From contig JAVEDI010000067.1 of the NCBI GenBank assembly GCA_030841035.1, positions 1 to 64,000 of the forward strand: a stretch of DNA of 64,000 nt, in the 5' to 3' direction. The DNA is from Actinomycetota bacterium. GTDB taxonomy: Bacteria > Actinomycetota > Actinomycetes > JACCUZ01. Shown here piece by piece: positions 1-12,878 of this stretch (its first letter is position 1; each line of letters opens with the position of its first letter). Below the pieces are notes generated by a model. That model saw only the letters and a program-made list of their open reading frames with translations, did no database searches and had not been told where the DNA came from. A program made the position numbers and the translations under genes.

Positions 1-46
1 TCCCGTCGCGACCCATCGTGAGCTCCCGTCGCGACCCGTCGTGAGC
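1..46. repeat. Two tandem 23-bp direct repeat units
   Basis: Two adjacent 23-bp units (1-23 and 24-46) differ at a single base (A15 versus G38). Each reads TCCCGTCGCGACCC, then A or G, then TCGTGAGC. The array may continue to the left of the window. No function can be assigned. Confidence 0.8.
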
Positions 47-73
47 GCTCCGGGCGCGACCCCGTCCCCGCAC

Positions 74-126
74 GTGATCGTGAGGGGAACCAGCACCACA
101 TCCGTGCCGATCCCCCTCACGATCAC
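74..126. repeat. Palindromic repeat (hairpin) upstream of lhr
   Basis: A perfect 14-bp inverted repeat has arms GTGATCGTGAGGGG (74-87) and CCCCTCACGATCAC (113-126) around a 25-nt loop that contains GCACC and GTGCC. The arms and the flanking GCACC/GTGCCGATC words recur in the array at 55316-55577, so this is one member of a dispersed repeat family. It lies about 110 bp upstream of the proposed lhr start and would form a strong RNA or DNA hairpin. Confidence 0.85.
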
Positions 127-133
127 CACGACA

Positions 134-169
134 GCAGCACCACCCGTGCCGATCCCCCTCACGATCACC
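134..169. repeat. Half copy of the palindromic repeat
   Basis: This segment duplicates the right half of the preceding element (about 91-127). It carries CAGCACCAC, then CGTGCCGATC and CCCCTCACGATCACC, but lacks the left arm. It looks like a partial tandem duplication and cannot form the full hairpin alone. Confidence 0.75.
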
Positions 170-235
170 GCGGGTTCACCGCGGGCGAACGGGCACGCGG
201 GCCGGACTGTCCGACCTGGCGCGCAGAATGAAGGG

Positions 236-4936
<4,701 letters not shown>

Positions 4937-4978
4937 CGTCGGGTGCATCCGCGCCCGAGCTGCTGCTCCCCGCGGCGG

Positions 4979-5767
4979 TCAGGCGATCTCCAGCGTGGCC
5001 CGACGGCGGCTCTCGCTCTCGAAGAACGCGAGCAGACCCAGCCCGATCACGATGTAGAGGAGCCCGACGCCGAGCTCCTGGGCGATCAGTCCCGTCACGT
5101 CGCTCAACCGCGAGCCGCCGGCCAGCTCGCGGGCCGCCGCGATGCCGTGGGTCATCGGCAGCCAGCCCCCGACCGCCGCCATCCAGCCCGGCAGCGCGGA
5201 GAGCGGCACGTTGGTGCCACAGAAGATGAGCAGCACCCCGAAGACGATGTTGGCGAGAACCGCGGTCTCGCGGACGCGCAGGGCGAGTCCCGCGGTGACC
5301 AGCCCCAGGCCGGTGCAGGCGAACGAGCAGACCGCGACGACCAGGGCGAGCGGCAGCCAGGTCACCGGCGCCAGGGTCACGCCCAGCGCCAGAGCACCTA
5401 CCGCGAGAGCCACCACCGAGCACGCGAAGCCGTTGACTATCACCGGGAGTGCTCGTCCCAGGAACAGCGGAGTGCGCCGGGCCGGCGAGACCAGCAGCAG
5501 TGACAGCGTCTGCGAGTAGCGCTCCCCGCCGATGGTGTTGGACATCGCGAACAGGCACGGGATGGCGGCGTACTGCACCGCGTTGCCGATGAGGTAGAAG
5601 CTGTTGTCGTTGACGCCGGCCGTGCGCCCGACCGCCGCGAAGAACAGCACCTGGAAGACCGGCTCGACGATGAATGTCGGGATCAAGATCCACGGGCTGA
5701 GCCAGGTGAACAGCGCCCGGTAGCTGGTGAGGCCACCGCGGAAGAAGATGCGCAGCGAGGTCGTCAC
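4979..5767 (-). CDS. ABC-2 type transporter permease
   Basis: Integral membrane subunit of an ABC-2 exporter, about 262 aa with around six hydrophobic segments, for example residues near 20-45 and the runs rich in Leu, Val and Ala after residue 90. The start is GTG at 5767, overlapping the stop of the upstream permease as GTGA, so the two are probably translationally coupled. It is the last gene of a three-gene operon (ATPase, permease, permease) and converges on lhr. Homologues are annotated as daunorubicin or multidrug resistance type. The substrate cannot be read from the sequence. Confidence 0.88.
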   Translation of the reverse strand: MTTSLRIFFRGGLTSYRALFTWLSPWILIPTFIVEPVFQVLFFAAVGRTAGVNDNSFYLIGNAVQYAAIPCLFAMSNTIGGERYSQTLSLLLVSPARRTPLFLGRALPVIVNGFACSVVALAVGALALGVTLAPVTWLPLALVVAVCSFACTGLGLVTAGLALRVRETAVLANIVFGVLLIFCGTNVPLSALPGWMAAVGGWLPMTHGIAAARELAGGSRLSDVTGLIAQELGVGLLYIVIGLGLLAFFESESRRRATLEIA

Positions 5768-6534
5768 GTCAGCGACAGGGTGGCTGCGGCGCGCGCGGAC
5801 CGCAGCAACCTGGTGCAGACGGCGGTCGCGAGCACGGCGTAGCACGCCGCGACGGCCACGCAGACAGTGATGTCCAACCACGGCGAGCTGCCTTCAGCGG
5901 CGTGCTTGACGGCGGAGACCCCCCACGTCGGCGGCAGCAGCCACGAGATCGGGCGCACCCAGCTGGGCAGCTGCCCCAGCGGCACGAGGAAGCCGCAGAT
6001 CAGCCACACCGGCAGCTCGAGGGCCGTGCCGAAGGCCCAGGCGCCGCGGTAGCGGACCGCGGACACGGCGAGCAGGTAGCCGACGAGGGCGATGGCCAGC
6101 ACGGTCACGAGCGCGGCGGCGACGAACCCCGCGGGGTCGTCGATACGGACATCGATGCCGAACACCAGTCGGCCCCACAGCAAGGTAGTGACCAGGCTCC
6201 ACAGCCCGATGATCGCCATCGACAGGGTGATCGGGACCACGATCAGCGGGAAGTGGGTCGGGCTCGCGACGAGGAGCTCGAGCGTGCCCTGCCGCCGCTC
6301 CGACTGCAGCGAGGTGCTCGCGGTGGTGCTGACCGCCGACCAGACGCCCATGACGCTCGCGCCGACTGCAGCACCGACGAGCGCCCCGGACTCACCACCC
6401 TGGCGGAACATCAGGAAGACGGTCGTCGCGAAGAACAGCGGGTAGACGAGTGCGAGCACGCCGTCGAACGCCGAACGGGCGCGCATCTTCAGCTGCAACC
6501 AGGTGCCGACCACCAGCAGGCGCGCGACGCTCAC
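5764..6534 (-). CDS. ABC-2 type transporter permease
   Basis: Second permease of the exporter, 256 aa, with a polar N-terminus and several membrane segments such as those around LALVYPLFFATTVFLMF and LVTVLAIALVGYLLAV. It overlaps its neighbours by 4 bp on both sides (GTGA), so the three genes form one tightly coupled unit. It differs in sequence from the other permease, which suggests a heterodimeric channel. Substrate unknown. Confidence 0.88.
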   Translation of the reverse strand: MSVARLLVVGTWLQLKMRARSAFDGVLALVYPLFFATTVFLMFRQGGESGALVGAAVGASVMGVWSAVSTTASTSLQSERRQGTLELLVASPTHFPLIVVPITLSMAIIGLWSLVTTLLWGRLVFGIDVRIDDPAGFVAAALVTVLAIALVGYLLAVSAVRYRGAWAFGTALELPVWLICGFLVPLGQLPSWVRPISWLLPPTWGVSAVKHAAEGSSPWLDITVCVAVAACYAVLATAVCTRLLRSARAAATLSLT

Positions 6535-7499
6535 GCGCCCGCCACCAGCTCGACGTAGGCGTCCTCCAGGGTGGGCTGCCGGGCGGTCACCTTGCCGCGG
6601 TTCACGCCCTCCAGCGCGTCGAGCACGTGCTGGGTGAGGTCACCGACGCCGCCCGAGCGCACGACCACCACCTGTGCCTGGTCGCGCACCTCGACGATCA
6701 CCGAGGTGACGCCCCGCAGCGCACGCAACCCGTCCAGCGCGAACTCCGCGGAGCCGTAGACCTCCACCTCGACCACCTGGCCGGCCGACGAGCCGGCCTT
6801 GAGCTCGTCCGGCGTTCCCTCGGCCACGATCCGGCCGTCGGCGATGACCGCGATGCGGTCGCACAGCTCGTCGGCCTCGAACATGTAGTGCGTCGTGAGC
6901 AGCACCGTGGTGCCGCCCTCGACCAGTGCGGCGACGGTGGCCCGCAGCTCTCGTGCGCCGACCGGGTCGATGCCGATGGAGGGCTCGTCGAGGAAGAGCA
7001 CCTCGGGGCGGTGCAGCAGCCCACGCGCGATGTGCAGGCGCTGACGCATGCCGCGCGAATAGCCCTCGACGCGTTCGTGCTCGTGCCCCTTCAGGCCCAC
7101 GAGCTCGAGCAGCTCGCCGATGCGCGCCGCCTGCTCGCGCGGCGCGACGGCGTACAGCTCGGCGAAGTAGCGGAGGTTGTCCAGCGCGCAGAGCCTCTCG
7201 TAGAGCCCGCGGTCACCGCCGAACACGTAGCCGACCCTGCGGCGCACCTCCCGGGCATCCTCGACCACGTCATAGCCGAGCACCCGCGCGGCACCGCCGC
7301 TGGGCAGCAGCAGGGTGATCAGCATCTTGATGGTGGTCGTCTTGCCGGCACCGTTGGGGCCGAGCAGCCCGAAGAGCTCCCCCCGCTCGACCGCAAAGTC
7401 GATGCCCCGGACGGCTTCGACGACCCGGGTGGTGCGCTTGAAGACGCCGGACCGCGAGCGGTACCGGCGCTGCAGGTCGGTCACCTCGATGACGGTCAT
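6531..7499 (-). CDS. ABC transporter ATP-binding protein (ABC-2 exporter family)
   Basis: Nucleotide-binding subunit, 322 aa. Walker A is LLGPNGAGKTTT near residue 47, the signature is YSRGMRQRLHIARG, Walker B is VLFLDEP, and the switch histidine lies in TTHYMFEA. The C-terminal extension of about 100 aa is typical of DrrA-like ATPases. The ATG at 7499 is preceded by GGGGGAGATG at good spacing. It is the first gene of the exporter operon and powers export with the two downstream permeases. Confidence 0.93.
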   Translation of the reverse strand: MTVIEVTDLQRRYRSRSGVFKRTTRVVEAVRGIDFAVERGELFGLLGPNGAGKTTTIKMLITLLLPSGGAARVLGYDVVEDAREVRRRVGYVFGGDRGLYERLCALDNLRYFAELYAVAPREQAARIGELLELVGLKGHEHERVEGYSRGMRQRLHIARGLLHRPEVLFLDEPSIGIDPVGARELRATVAALVEGGTTVLLTTHYMFEADELCDRIAVIADGRIVAEGTPDELKAGSSAGQVVEVEVYGSAEFALDGLRALRGVTSVIVEVRDQAQVVVVRSGGVGDLTQHVLDALEGVNRGKVTARQPTLEDAYVELVAGA

Positions 7500-7664
7500 T
7501 GATACTCATCTCCCCCGTTGACGGCGACGGACTCTACTCGGGATCCTGCGCGAGGGCTTCGGGTGCCGAGGCGCTCAGCGCGCACCGGCTGACCACCGAC
7601 GTTGTCCTACGGCGGCGGCGATGTCGAGCGAAAAACGCGCGACGCACGGCCCGGGAGGACCCCG

Positions 7665-8165
7665 TCAGGGCAACGCCCGCTCGAACCACCGGACGTCCCA
7701 GTAGCGACCGAACTTGCGCCCGACCTCGGCGTAGGTCCCGACCTCGTGGAAGCCGACCCGTCGGTGCAAGGCCTCCGACGCGTCGTTGGGCAGCGCGACA
7801 CCGGCGTAGGCGCGATGCAGGTCTGCGCCCGTCAGCTCCTCGAAGAGTCGTCGGTAGAGCAGGGTTCCCAGCCCGCGTCCGGTCGCCTCCGGATGGCAGT
7901 AGACGCTGGTCTCGACCGACGTGACGTACGCCGGCTTGCTGCGGAACAGGCTGCTCGTGGCGTAGCCGAGCACCATGTCCGCGTCGTCCACCGCGACCAC
8001 CAGCCGGTGCGGACCGATGTCGGCATGGTCGTCGAACCACCACCGCCGTCGCTCGACGGTGAACTCCTGCACATCGAAGGTGGCCGCGCTGGTGCGCACG
8101 TAGTGGTTGTAGATGGCCGTCAGCGCGGGCAGGTCGTCCAGACGGGCGGGGCGTACGACGGTCAC
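7665..8165 (-). CDS. GNAT N-acetyltransferase, phosphinothricin acetyltransferase-like
   Basis: A 166-aa single-domain GNAT protein. The N-terminus VRPARLDDLPALTAIYNHYV, the ETSVYCHPEATGRGLGTLL acetyl-CoA loop and the LHRRVGFHEVGTYAEVGRKFG tail match the Pat/MddA/YncA subfamily, which acetylates phosphinothricin-like or methionine-sulfoximine-type amino acids. The true substrate is not known. The start is GTG at 8165. It is monocistronic or loosely placed downstream of the ABM-domain gene. Confidence 0.88.
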   Translation of the reverse strand: MTVVRPARLDDLPALTAIYNHYVRTSAATFDVQEFTVERRRWWFDDHADIGPHRLVVAVDDADMVLGYATSSLFRSKPAYVTSVETSVYCHPEATGRGLGTLLYRRLFEELTGADLHRAYAGVALPNDASEALHRRVGFHEVGTYAEVGRKFGRYWDVRWFERALP

Positions 8166-8228
8166 CGGCCGCCGCCGGTGTCGCAGCGCCTCGGTGCGGT
8201 CGGGCAGGCCGTGGACACCGCCGTACCG

Positions 8229-8837
8229 CTAGGGCTGCCGACGACGGGCGCTGCCGTAGAGGAAGCGCCGGAACAGCCGCGTCATGCGCGGCATGACGAC
8301 CCACGTCATCAGGCCGGTCAGGATGCCGGAGAAGACGAGCGTGCGACCGACCAGCGGCCAGCCGGCGAGGTGCGGCAGCACGAAGATGTTCATCGCCAGC
8401 ACCAACGGCACGATCGCCGTCACGGTCACGAGGAACATCTTCCACTTCGGAGGAGCAGGGGCGGTCCGCCCCGGCATCGCGAACCACGTCTCCAGCCCGG
8501 ACACCCGGCTGACGCCGGTCTCCTTCACGAACTCGTCGGCTGCGCAGAGCCAGTCGGCGCGCTCCTGGGACTCCTCCCACCGGCGCAGCAGATCGGAGTC
8601 GGCGAAGCGGTAGACGACGTGCCAGTCACCCGCCTCGCCGCCCTGCGCCTCCTTGGGGCGCAGGATGCCGGATCCCAGAAAGCCCGGGTAGCGGCCGGCC
8701 GCCGCGATGATGCCGTCGTACCAGTCCTGGAACTGGCCCTCACGCCCGGGCGCGACGCGGCGTGCCACCGTGACGGTCACCGGCTCGTGACCGGAGGGGC
8801 CGGACGCCTCCGGCGCCGGGCCGGGTGATCGAGACAC
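8229..8837 (-). CDS. Antibiotic biosynthesis monooxygenase (ABM) domain protein with C-terminal membrane anchor
   Basis: About 202 aa. The N-terminal part (VTVTVARRVAPGREGQF, then RYPGFLGSGILRP and the WHVVYRFADSDLLRRWEESQ region) is an ABM/Dabb-type ferredoxin-like fold. The C-terminal third carries two predicted membrane helices (about 135-155 and 165-185), as in the COG3224 family. I chose GTG at 8837 because GGAGGTG lies 9 nt upstream; GTG at 8849 is an alternative. It is divergent from nei2. Function beyond the fold is unknown. Confidence 0.8.
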   Translation of the reverse strand: MSRSPGPAPEASGPSGHEPVTVTVARRVAPGREGQFQDWYDGIIAAAGRYPGFLGSGILRPKEAQGGEAGDWHVVYRFADSDLLRRWEESQERADWLCAADEFVKETGVSRVSGLETWFAMPGRTAPAPPKWKMFLVTVTAIVPLVLAMNIFVLPHLAGWPLVGRTLVFSGILTGLMTWVVMPRMTRLFRRFLYGSARRRQP

Positions 8838-8909
8838 GAGCGAGAACACCTCCGGGTAGCGCCACACCCCGCCTGCATCATTCCCCGACCGGCGGAGACG
8901 ATGGTCACT

Positions 8910-9692
8910 GTGCCCGAGGGTGACATCGTGTGGCTGGCCGCGCGACGGCTGCACGACGCGCTGGCCGGCGCCGTGCTGACCCGCTGCGACTTCCGGGTCC
9001 CGCAGCTGGCCACCACCGATCTTGCCGGCCGCACGGTGAGCGAGGTGGTCAGCCGCGGCAAGCACCTGCTGATCCGCCTGGACGACGACCTGACCCTGCA
9101 CAGCCACCTACGGATGGACGGCGCCTGGCACCTGTACCGGCCGGGCGCGCGCTGGCACGGCGGACCGCAGTGGCAGGTGCGCGTGGTGCTCGAGACGGCG
9201 GATTGGCGGGCGGTCGGCTTCCGGCTTCCGGTCCTGCAGCTGCTGCGCCGCGGCGACGAGGACCGCGCGGTCGGGCACCTGGGGCCGGACATCCTCGGAC
9301 CCGACTGGGACCAGGACGAGGCCGTACGCCGGCTGCGCGCTGCGCCGGCGCGCGAGCTGGGCGAGGCGTTGCTGGACCAGCGGAACCTCGCCGGCATCGG
9401 CAACGTGTACAAGGTCGAGGCCTGTTTCCTCGCCGGCTGCTCGCCCTGGACCCCGGTCGGCGACGTCGCGGACCTCGAGCGGGTCGTCGAGGTCGCGGCG
9501 CGGCTGCTACGGGCCAACCAGGGCACCTACGCCCAGGTGACGACCGGCGACAGCCGCAGGGGGCGGCAGCACTGGGTGTTCGAGCGAACCGGACGACCGT
9601 GCCGGCGCTGCCGGACGCCGATCATGAGCGCCGAGCAGGGCGCAGCGCCACGTGCCCGGCTCACCTACTGGTGCCCGACCTGCCAGCGCTAG
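8910..9692 (+). CDS. nei2: Fpg/Nei family DNA glycosylase, Nei2-like endonuclease VIII
   Basis: Base-excision repair glycosylase/AP lyase, about 260 aa. This family needs proline at position 2 as the nucleophile after Met removal. The motif PEGD follows the GTG at 8910 directly, so the upstream in-frame ATG at 8901 would bury the catalytic proline and is probably not the start. Other motifs are HSHLRMDG, the helix-two-turn-helix LLDQRNLAGIGNVY, and a C-terminal zinc finger CRRC...CPTC. The sequence closely resembles M. tuberculosis Nei2 (Rv3297). Its 3' end overlaps the convergent DUF2510 gene by 32 bp. Confidence 0.93.
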   Translation: MPEGDIVWLAARRLHDALAGAVLTRCDFRVPQLATTDLAGRTVSEVVSRGKHLLIRLDDDLTLHSHLRMDGAWHLYRPGARWHGGPQWQVRVVLETADWRAVGFRLPVLQLLRRGDEDRAVGHLGPDILGPDWDQDEAVRRLRAAPARELGEALLDQRNLAGIGNVYKVEACFLAGCSPWTPVGDVADLERVVEVAARLLRANQGTYAQVTTGDSRRGRQHWVFERTGRPCRRCRTPIMSAEQGAAPRARLTYWCPTCQR

Positions 9693-11064
9693 ACGAGGCC
9701 GGCTGCCGTTTCGCGGTGATCACGCCACCGTCCACGTCCTGGTCGAGGACGGCGACGGGGGCGTTCTGGTCGGGGCTGACCAGGAAACAGGTCTGCCACG
9801 CACCATGGTTGGTCAGCCTCTCGTACCGGCCGGGCGCCAGCAGCGACCCCCAGTTCGACCGGGCCGGGTCCTGGTAGATGGCGGTGAGCCGGCCCGCCCG
9901 GTAGGCCATCGTCTCCCTGACCGGCTGGCAGGCCAGGTCGAAACCGCCGTCGTCGACCTCGACGAGCGGGTCACGGGGATCGACGTAGAACCGGGCATGG
10001 CCAGGTATCCCGTTGGACTGCGGCTCGTCCTGGCGGTAGGCGGCGATCCGAGCGAGCCGGGCACCGGTCTGGCCGTTGGTGGCAAAGGTGTCCTGAGCCG
10101 GGACCCGGCCGATCTCCTTGGCCTGCTGCCACAGGGCTGCCAGCCGGCGCGCGAGGAGTCTCGCTCGCTGATGTTGGCGCGGCGAGGGGGCCAGCGCGTA
10201 GCCCTGCCGGTCGACGACCGCCGCACCGAGCCGCAGCGGTGCTGCCTGCACGCGGCCGAACCCGCTGTTCAGCGAGACCGCCCAGGCCGCGTGCGGACCC
10301 GACTTGGTGAACACCAGGACCTCGGCCCACCAACCGCCGGGCATCTCGTGCTCCGCCTCGACCACGAAGTGAGCCGGGTAACGGGTCTGGCGCGGGACGA
10401 AGAAGCTCGTGTCCACCAGCGGGCGCGGACGTGCCACGGTCAGGCAGCCGCAGGCCAGCGCCCCCGGCTCGTACACGGCCGCCGCGCCCGTCTCGATCCG
10501 CCGCAGCCCGGCCACGTCGCGGGCGACAACCGCGCGCTCGTGCTCCGGCCAGAAACGGGCCAGCACCTGCTTCGCCTCGGCGGGGGTCACCACCACGGTG
10601 CCCCTGGGGCCATGCACGGCGGAGCCGGCAGGGCGCGCCGGCGACCCGGTCGGTACGACCGGGGCCTTGGCGGCGGCTGCCGGGGCGGGTCTCGCGCTCC
10701 CGCCCTGCGTCACGACGCTCGTGGCGAGGCTCGGCGAGAGCACCCGCCAACCCACCACGGCCGAGGCGAGCAGGGCCAGACAGAGTCCGGCGACGGCCAC
10801 CGCGCGCAGCGAGGACCCCCGCCTCGCGCCGGCGACGTCAGCCGCGAGGATCGAGACACCGGGCGACGACGCGGCCGGGGGCACGCCGGGCGCCGACCCA
10901 GCGGGCCGGGGCACCGCCGTGACCGGCCCGGTCGGGACGGCCTCGGCCCGAGCCTGCGGCGTCACCAGCTGCTCGGTCCAGCGGTGACCGTCCCACCAGC
11001 GCAAGGCGCCGGAGCCGGCCGGGTCGGGATAGTAACCAGCACCTGGGTTGGAAAAGCCCGTCAT
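9661..11064 (-). CDS. DUF2510 domain membrane protein with large extracytoplasmic domain
   Basis: About 467 aa. Residues 1-35 form a DUF2510 module (YYPDPAGSGALRWWDGHRWT), followed by a Pro/Ala linker, one membrane helix near 80-105 (LRAVAVAGLCLALLASAVV) and about 350 residues predicted outside the cell. I chose ATG at 11064, with a G-rich upstream stretch, because the DUF2510 motif begins there. The outer domain is not recognised. A 14-bp perfect palindrome lies 80 bp upstream. The 3' end overlaps nei2 tail-to-tail. Confidence 0.8.
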   Translation of the reverse strand: MTGFSNPGAGYYPDPAGSGALRWWDGHRWTEQLVTPQARAEAVPTGPVTAVPRPAGSAPGVPPAASSPGVSILAADVAGARRGSSLRAVAVAGLCLALLASAVVGWRVLSPSLATSVVTQGGSARPAPAAAAKAPVVPTGSPARPAGSAVHGPRGTVVVTPAEAKQVLARFWPEHERAVVARDVAGLRRIETGAAAVYEPGALACGCLTVARPRPLVDTSFFVPRQTRYPAHFVVEAEHEMPGGWWAEVLVFTKSGPHAAWAVSLNSGFGRVQAAPLRLGAAVVDRQGYALAPSPRQHQRARLLARRLAALWQQAKEIGRVPAQDTFATNGQTGARLARIAAYRQDEPQSNGIPGHARFYVDPRDPLVEVDDGGFDLACQPVRETMAYRAGRLTAIYQDPARSNWGSLLAPGRYERLTNHGAWQTCFLVSPDQNAPVAVLDQDVDGGVITAKRQPASSSAGRSGTSR

Positions 11065-11143
11065 GTGTCCCCCGCAGAGCAAAGATCGACAACCTCTGCT
11101 GCATCGGGGCCGTGCGCGGCAGACTTGAGCCGAGCGCGGGCAC

Positions 11144-11157
11144 GCCACACGTGTGGC
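11144..11157. promoter_or_regulatory. 14-bp perfect palindrome, candidate operator
   Basis: GCCACACGTGTGGC is a perfect palindrome 80-93 bp upstream of the DUF2510 start and downstream of clgR. Its size and placement suit a dimeric regulator. No regulator is assigned. Confidence 0.4.
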
Positions 11158-11175
11158 CTTGTCCGCACCAACGAA

Positions 11176-11215
11176 CGCCCGTCCACACCCCCGTTGGTGA
11201 TGGGGTGGACGGGCG
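11176..11215 (-). terminator. Strong hairpin downstream of clgR
   Basis: Arms CGCCCGTCCAC (11176-11186) and GTGGACGGGCG (11205-11215) give an 11-bp perfect stem. A further CCC/GGG pairing follows a 2-nt bulge. It lies 84-123 nt beyond the clgR stop and has no T-run on either side, as is common for actinomycete terminators. Confidence 0.6.
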
Positions 11216-11298
11216 GTCGGGAGAACGTTACCCAGAACAATGTGCAGTCATGCGCGCGCGCACGGCCCCGGCGCCGGGCCGGGACTCAGAGCCGAGGC

Positions 11299-11628
11299 TC
11301 AGGCAGCGACATTGGTGACATGCAGCGTGCCGGTCGGCGCCGGCGCCACGATCGGCACCGCGCCGTGCCCCAGGACCGCGGGCTCGGCAACCGACTCGGC
11401 GAGGGCGAGGTTGTCGCTCACCTCGCGCAGCACCTCGGAGAGCGGCACGTCCAGTGCCTCGCAGATCGAGCCCAACAGCTCGGAGGAGGCTTCCTTCTGG
11501 CCGCGTTCGACCTCGGAGAGGTAGCCCAGCGAGACCCGCGCGGCGGAGGAGACCTCGCGCAGCGTGCGCCCCTGGTCGCGGCGCCGCTCGCGCAGCACGT
11601 CGCCCAACAGTCGGCGGAGCAGGATCAT
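11299..11628 (-). CDS. clgR: XRE-family transcriptional regulator ClgR
   Basis: A 109-aa helix-turn-helix protein. [30 protein letters not shown] is the Cro/CI-type HTH typical of ClgR, which activates clp protease and stress genes in actinobacteria. The C-terminal residues are rich in Ala and Val and end in Val-Ala-Ala, consistent with the known degradation of ClgR by ClpP. ATG at 11628 follows GGAG. The order clgR-pncC-pgsA resembles Rv2745c-Rv2746c, which supports the assignment. An imperfect CGCT-N6-AGCG palindrome lies upstream at 11669-11682, but its spacing does not match the ClgR consensus I recall. Confidence 0.9.
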   Translation of the reverse strand: MILLRRLLGDVLRERRRDQGRTLREVSSAARVSLGYLSEVERGQKEASSELLGSICEALDVPLSEVLREVSDNLALAESVAEPAVLGHGAVPIVAPAPTGTLHVTNVAA

Positions 11629-11735
11629 GGGGTGCTCCTCTCTCTCCTGTGTACGGACCGTGCCATCACGCTCACCGTAGCGGGGCCGGCCGGCTGACGC
11701 GCCGGGATCGGCGGACTGTCTATGTAACGGTGTAA

Positions 11736-12242
11736 TCATAGGTGGCTGTTCCCCAGTGTGTCGACCACGAGCGCCACCGCCCGGTGGACCGCGGCGGCCC
11801 GCACCGCGGCCCGGTCGCCGGGCAGCTGCAGCGACTCGACGGCCACGCCGAACCGTCCGGCACCCGGGCCGGCGAGGGCCAGGTGCACCTCGCCCGGCGG
11901 CCGACCGTCCTGTCCGTCGGGGCCCGCCACGCCGGTGGTCGCCAGGCCGTACGTCGCCTGAAGCCGGTCACGGGCACCGCGGGCCATGGTGGCTGCGACC
12001 TCGGGGTGCACGGCACCGACCCGGCGCAGCAGCGGGACGTCCACCCCCAGCAGGTCCGCCTTGAGATCGGTCGCGTAGGCGACCACGCCGCCGCGGAACG
12101 TGGCGGAGGAGCCGGCCACGTCGGTGAGCGCGGCGGCGACCAGGCCGCCGGTCAGCGACTCCGCGGTGGCCAGCGTCGCGCGGCGTAGGCGCAGCAGGCG
12201 GTGCGCCTCCGCCGCCAGGGCGCCCAGCGCCTCGGCGGTCAT
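11736..12242 (-). CDS. pncC: Nicotinamide-nucleotide amidohydrolase (CinA C-terminal domain, PncC)
   Basis: A 168-aa stand-alone CinA-C domain. Motifs are [16 protein letters not shown] near residue 25, [12 protein letters not shown] and [18 protein letters not shown]. The family deamidates nicotinamide mononucleotide for NAD recycling. The N-terminal MoCF-like half of full CinA is absent, as in PncC proteins. Its ATG overlaps the pgsA stop (ATGA), so it is coupled to pgsA and followed by clgR. Confidence 0.93.
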   Translation of the reverse strand: MTAEALGALAAEAHRLLRLRRATLATAESLTGGLVAAALTDVAGSSATFRGGVVAYATDLKADLLGVDVPLLRRVGAVHPEVAATMARGARDRLQATYGLATTGVAGPDGQDGRPPGEVHLALAGPGAGRFGVAVESLQLPGDRAAVRAAAVHRAVALVVDTLGNSHL

Positions 12243-12871
12243 GGCTGCCGGGCGCGGCGGGCCCGCTTGGCCTCGGCCCGCTCACTGGTACGTCGCAGCC
12301 GCAGCGCGCGGGCGACGTAGTCCACGCCCGTGAAGACGGTCACGACCACGGCGAGGTACATCACGAGCAGCGCCAGGTCGTGCAGCCACCCGGTGAGCGG
12401 CAGCACCAGCAACCCGATAGCCACCGCCTGCAGCAGCGTCTTGAGCTTCCCGCCGCGGCTGGCCGGCATGACGCCGTGCCGGATGACGAAGAACCGCAAC
12501 AGGGTCACCGCGATCTCGCGCACCAGCACGACGACGGTGACCCACCAGGCCAGCTCGCCCAGCACCGAGAGGCCCACCAGGGCGCCCCCGATCAGCGCCT
12601 TGTCGGCGATCGGGTCGGCGATCGTGCCGAAGTCGGTCACCAGCCCGCGACTGCGTGCCAGCTGCCCGTCGATCCGGTCGGTCACCGAGGCCACGGCGAA
12701 GGTGGCGAAGGCCGCCACGCGCCCCGCCGCGGCCTCCCCGCCGTCATGGAAGAGCAGCACCAGGAAGACAGGCACGAGCACCAGGCGCAGGACGGTGAGG
12801 GCGTTGGCGACGTTCCAGGCGCTGACCGGGTGCCGGGTGACGTCTCCCGCCGGGCGCAGCGGCCGGCTCAT
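12239..12871 (-). CDS. pgsA: CDP-diacylglycerol-glycerol-3-phosphate 3-phosphatidyltransferase
   Basis: A 210-aa polytopic membrane enzyme that makes phosphatidylglycerophosphate from CDP-diacylglycerol. The CDP-alcohol phosphotransferase signature is complete: DRIDGQLAR near residue 65, then GTIADPIADK with the last two Asp. Four or more hydrophobic helices follow. It starts 7 nt after the rimO stop and overlaps pncC. Actinobacteria carry several paralogues, so a different alcohol acceptor remains possible. Confidence 0.9.
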   Translation of the reverse strand: MSRPLRPAGDVTRHPVSAWNVANALTVLRLVLVPVFLVLLFHDGGEAAAGRVAAFATFAVASVTDRIDGQLARSRGLVTDFGTIADPIADKALIGGALVGLSVLGELAWWVTVVVLVREIAVTLLRFFVIRHGVMPASRGGKLKTLLQAVAIGLLVLPLTGWLHDLALLVMYLAVVVTVFTGVDYVARALRLRRTSERAEAKRARRARQP

Positions 12872-12878
12872 GCTGTGG

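Noticed and set aside
11669-11682. CGCT-N6-AGCG palindrome as a ClgR autoregulatory site
   Set aside because: The spacing does not match the CGC-N5-GCG pattern I know for ClgR, so it is mentioned only in the clgR entry.
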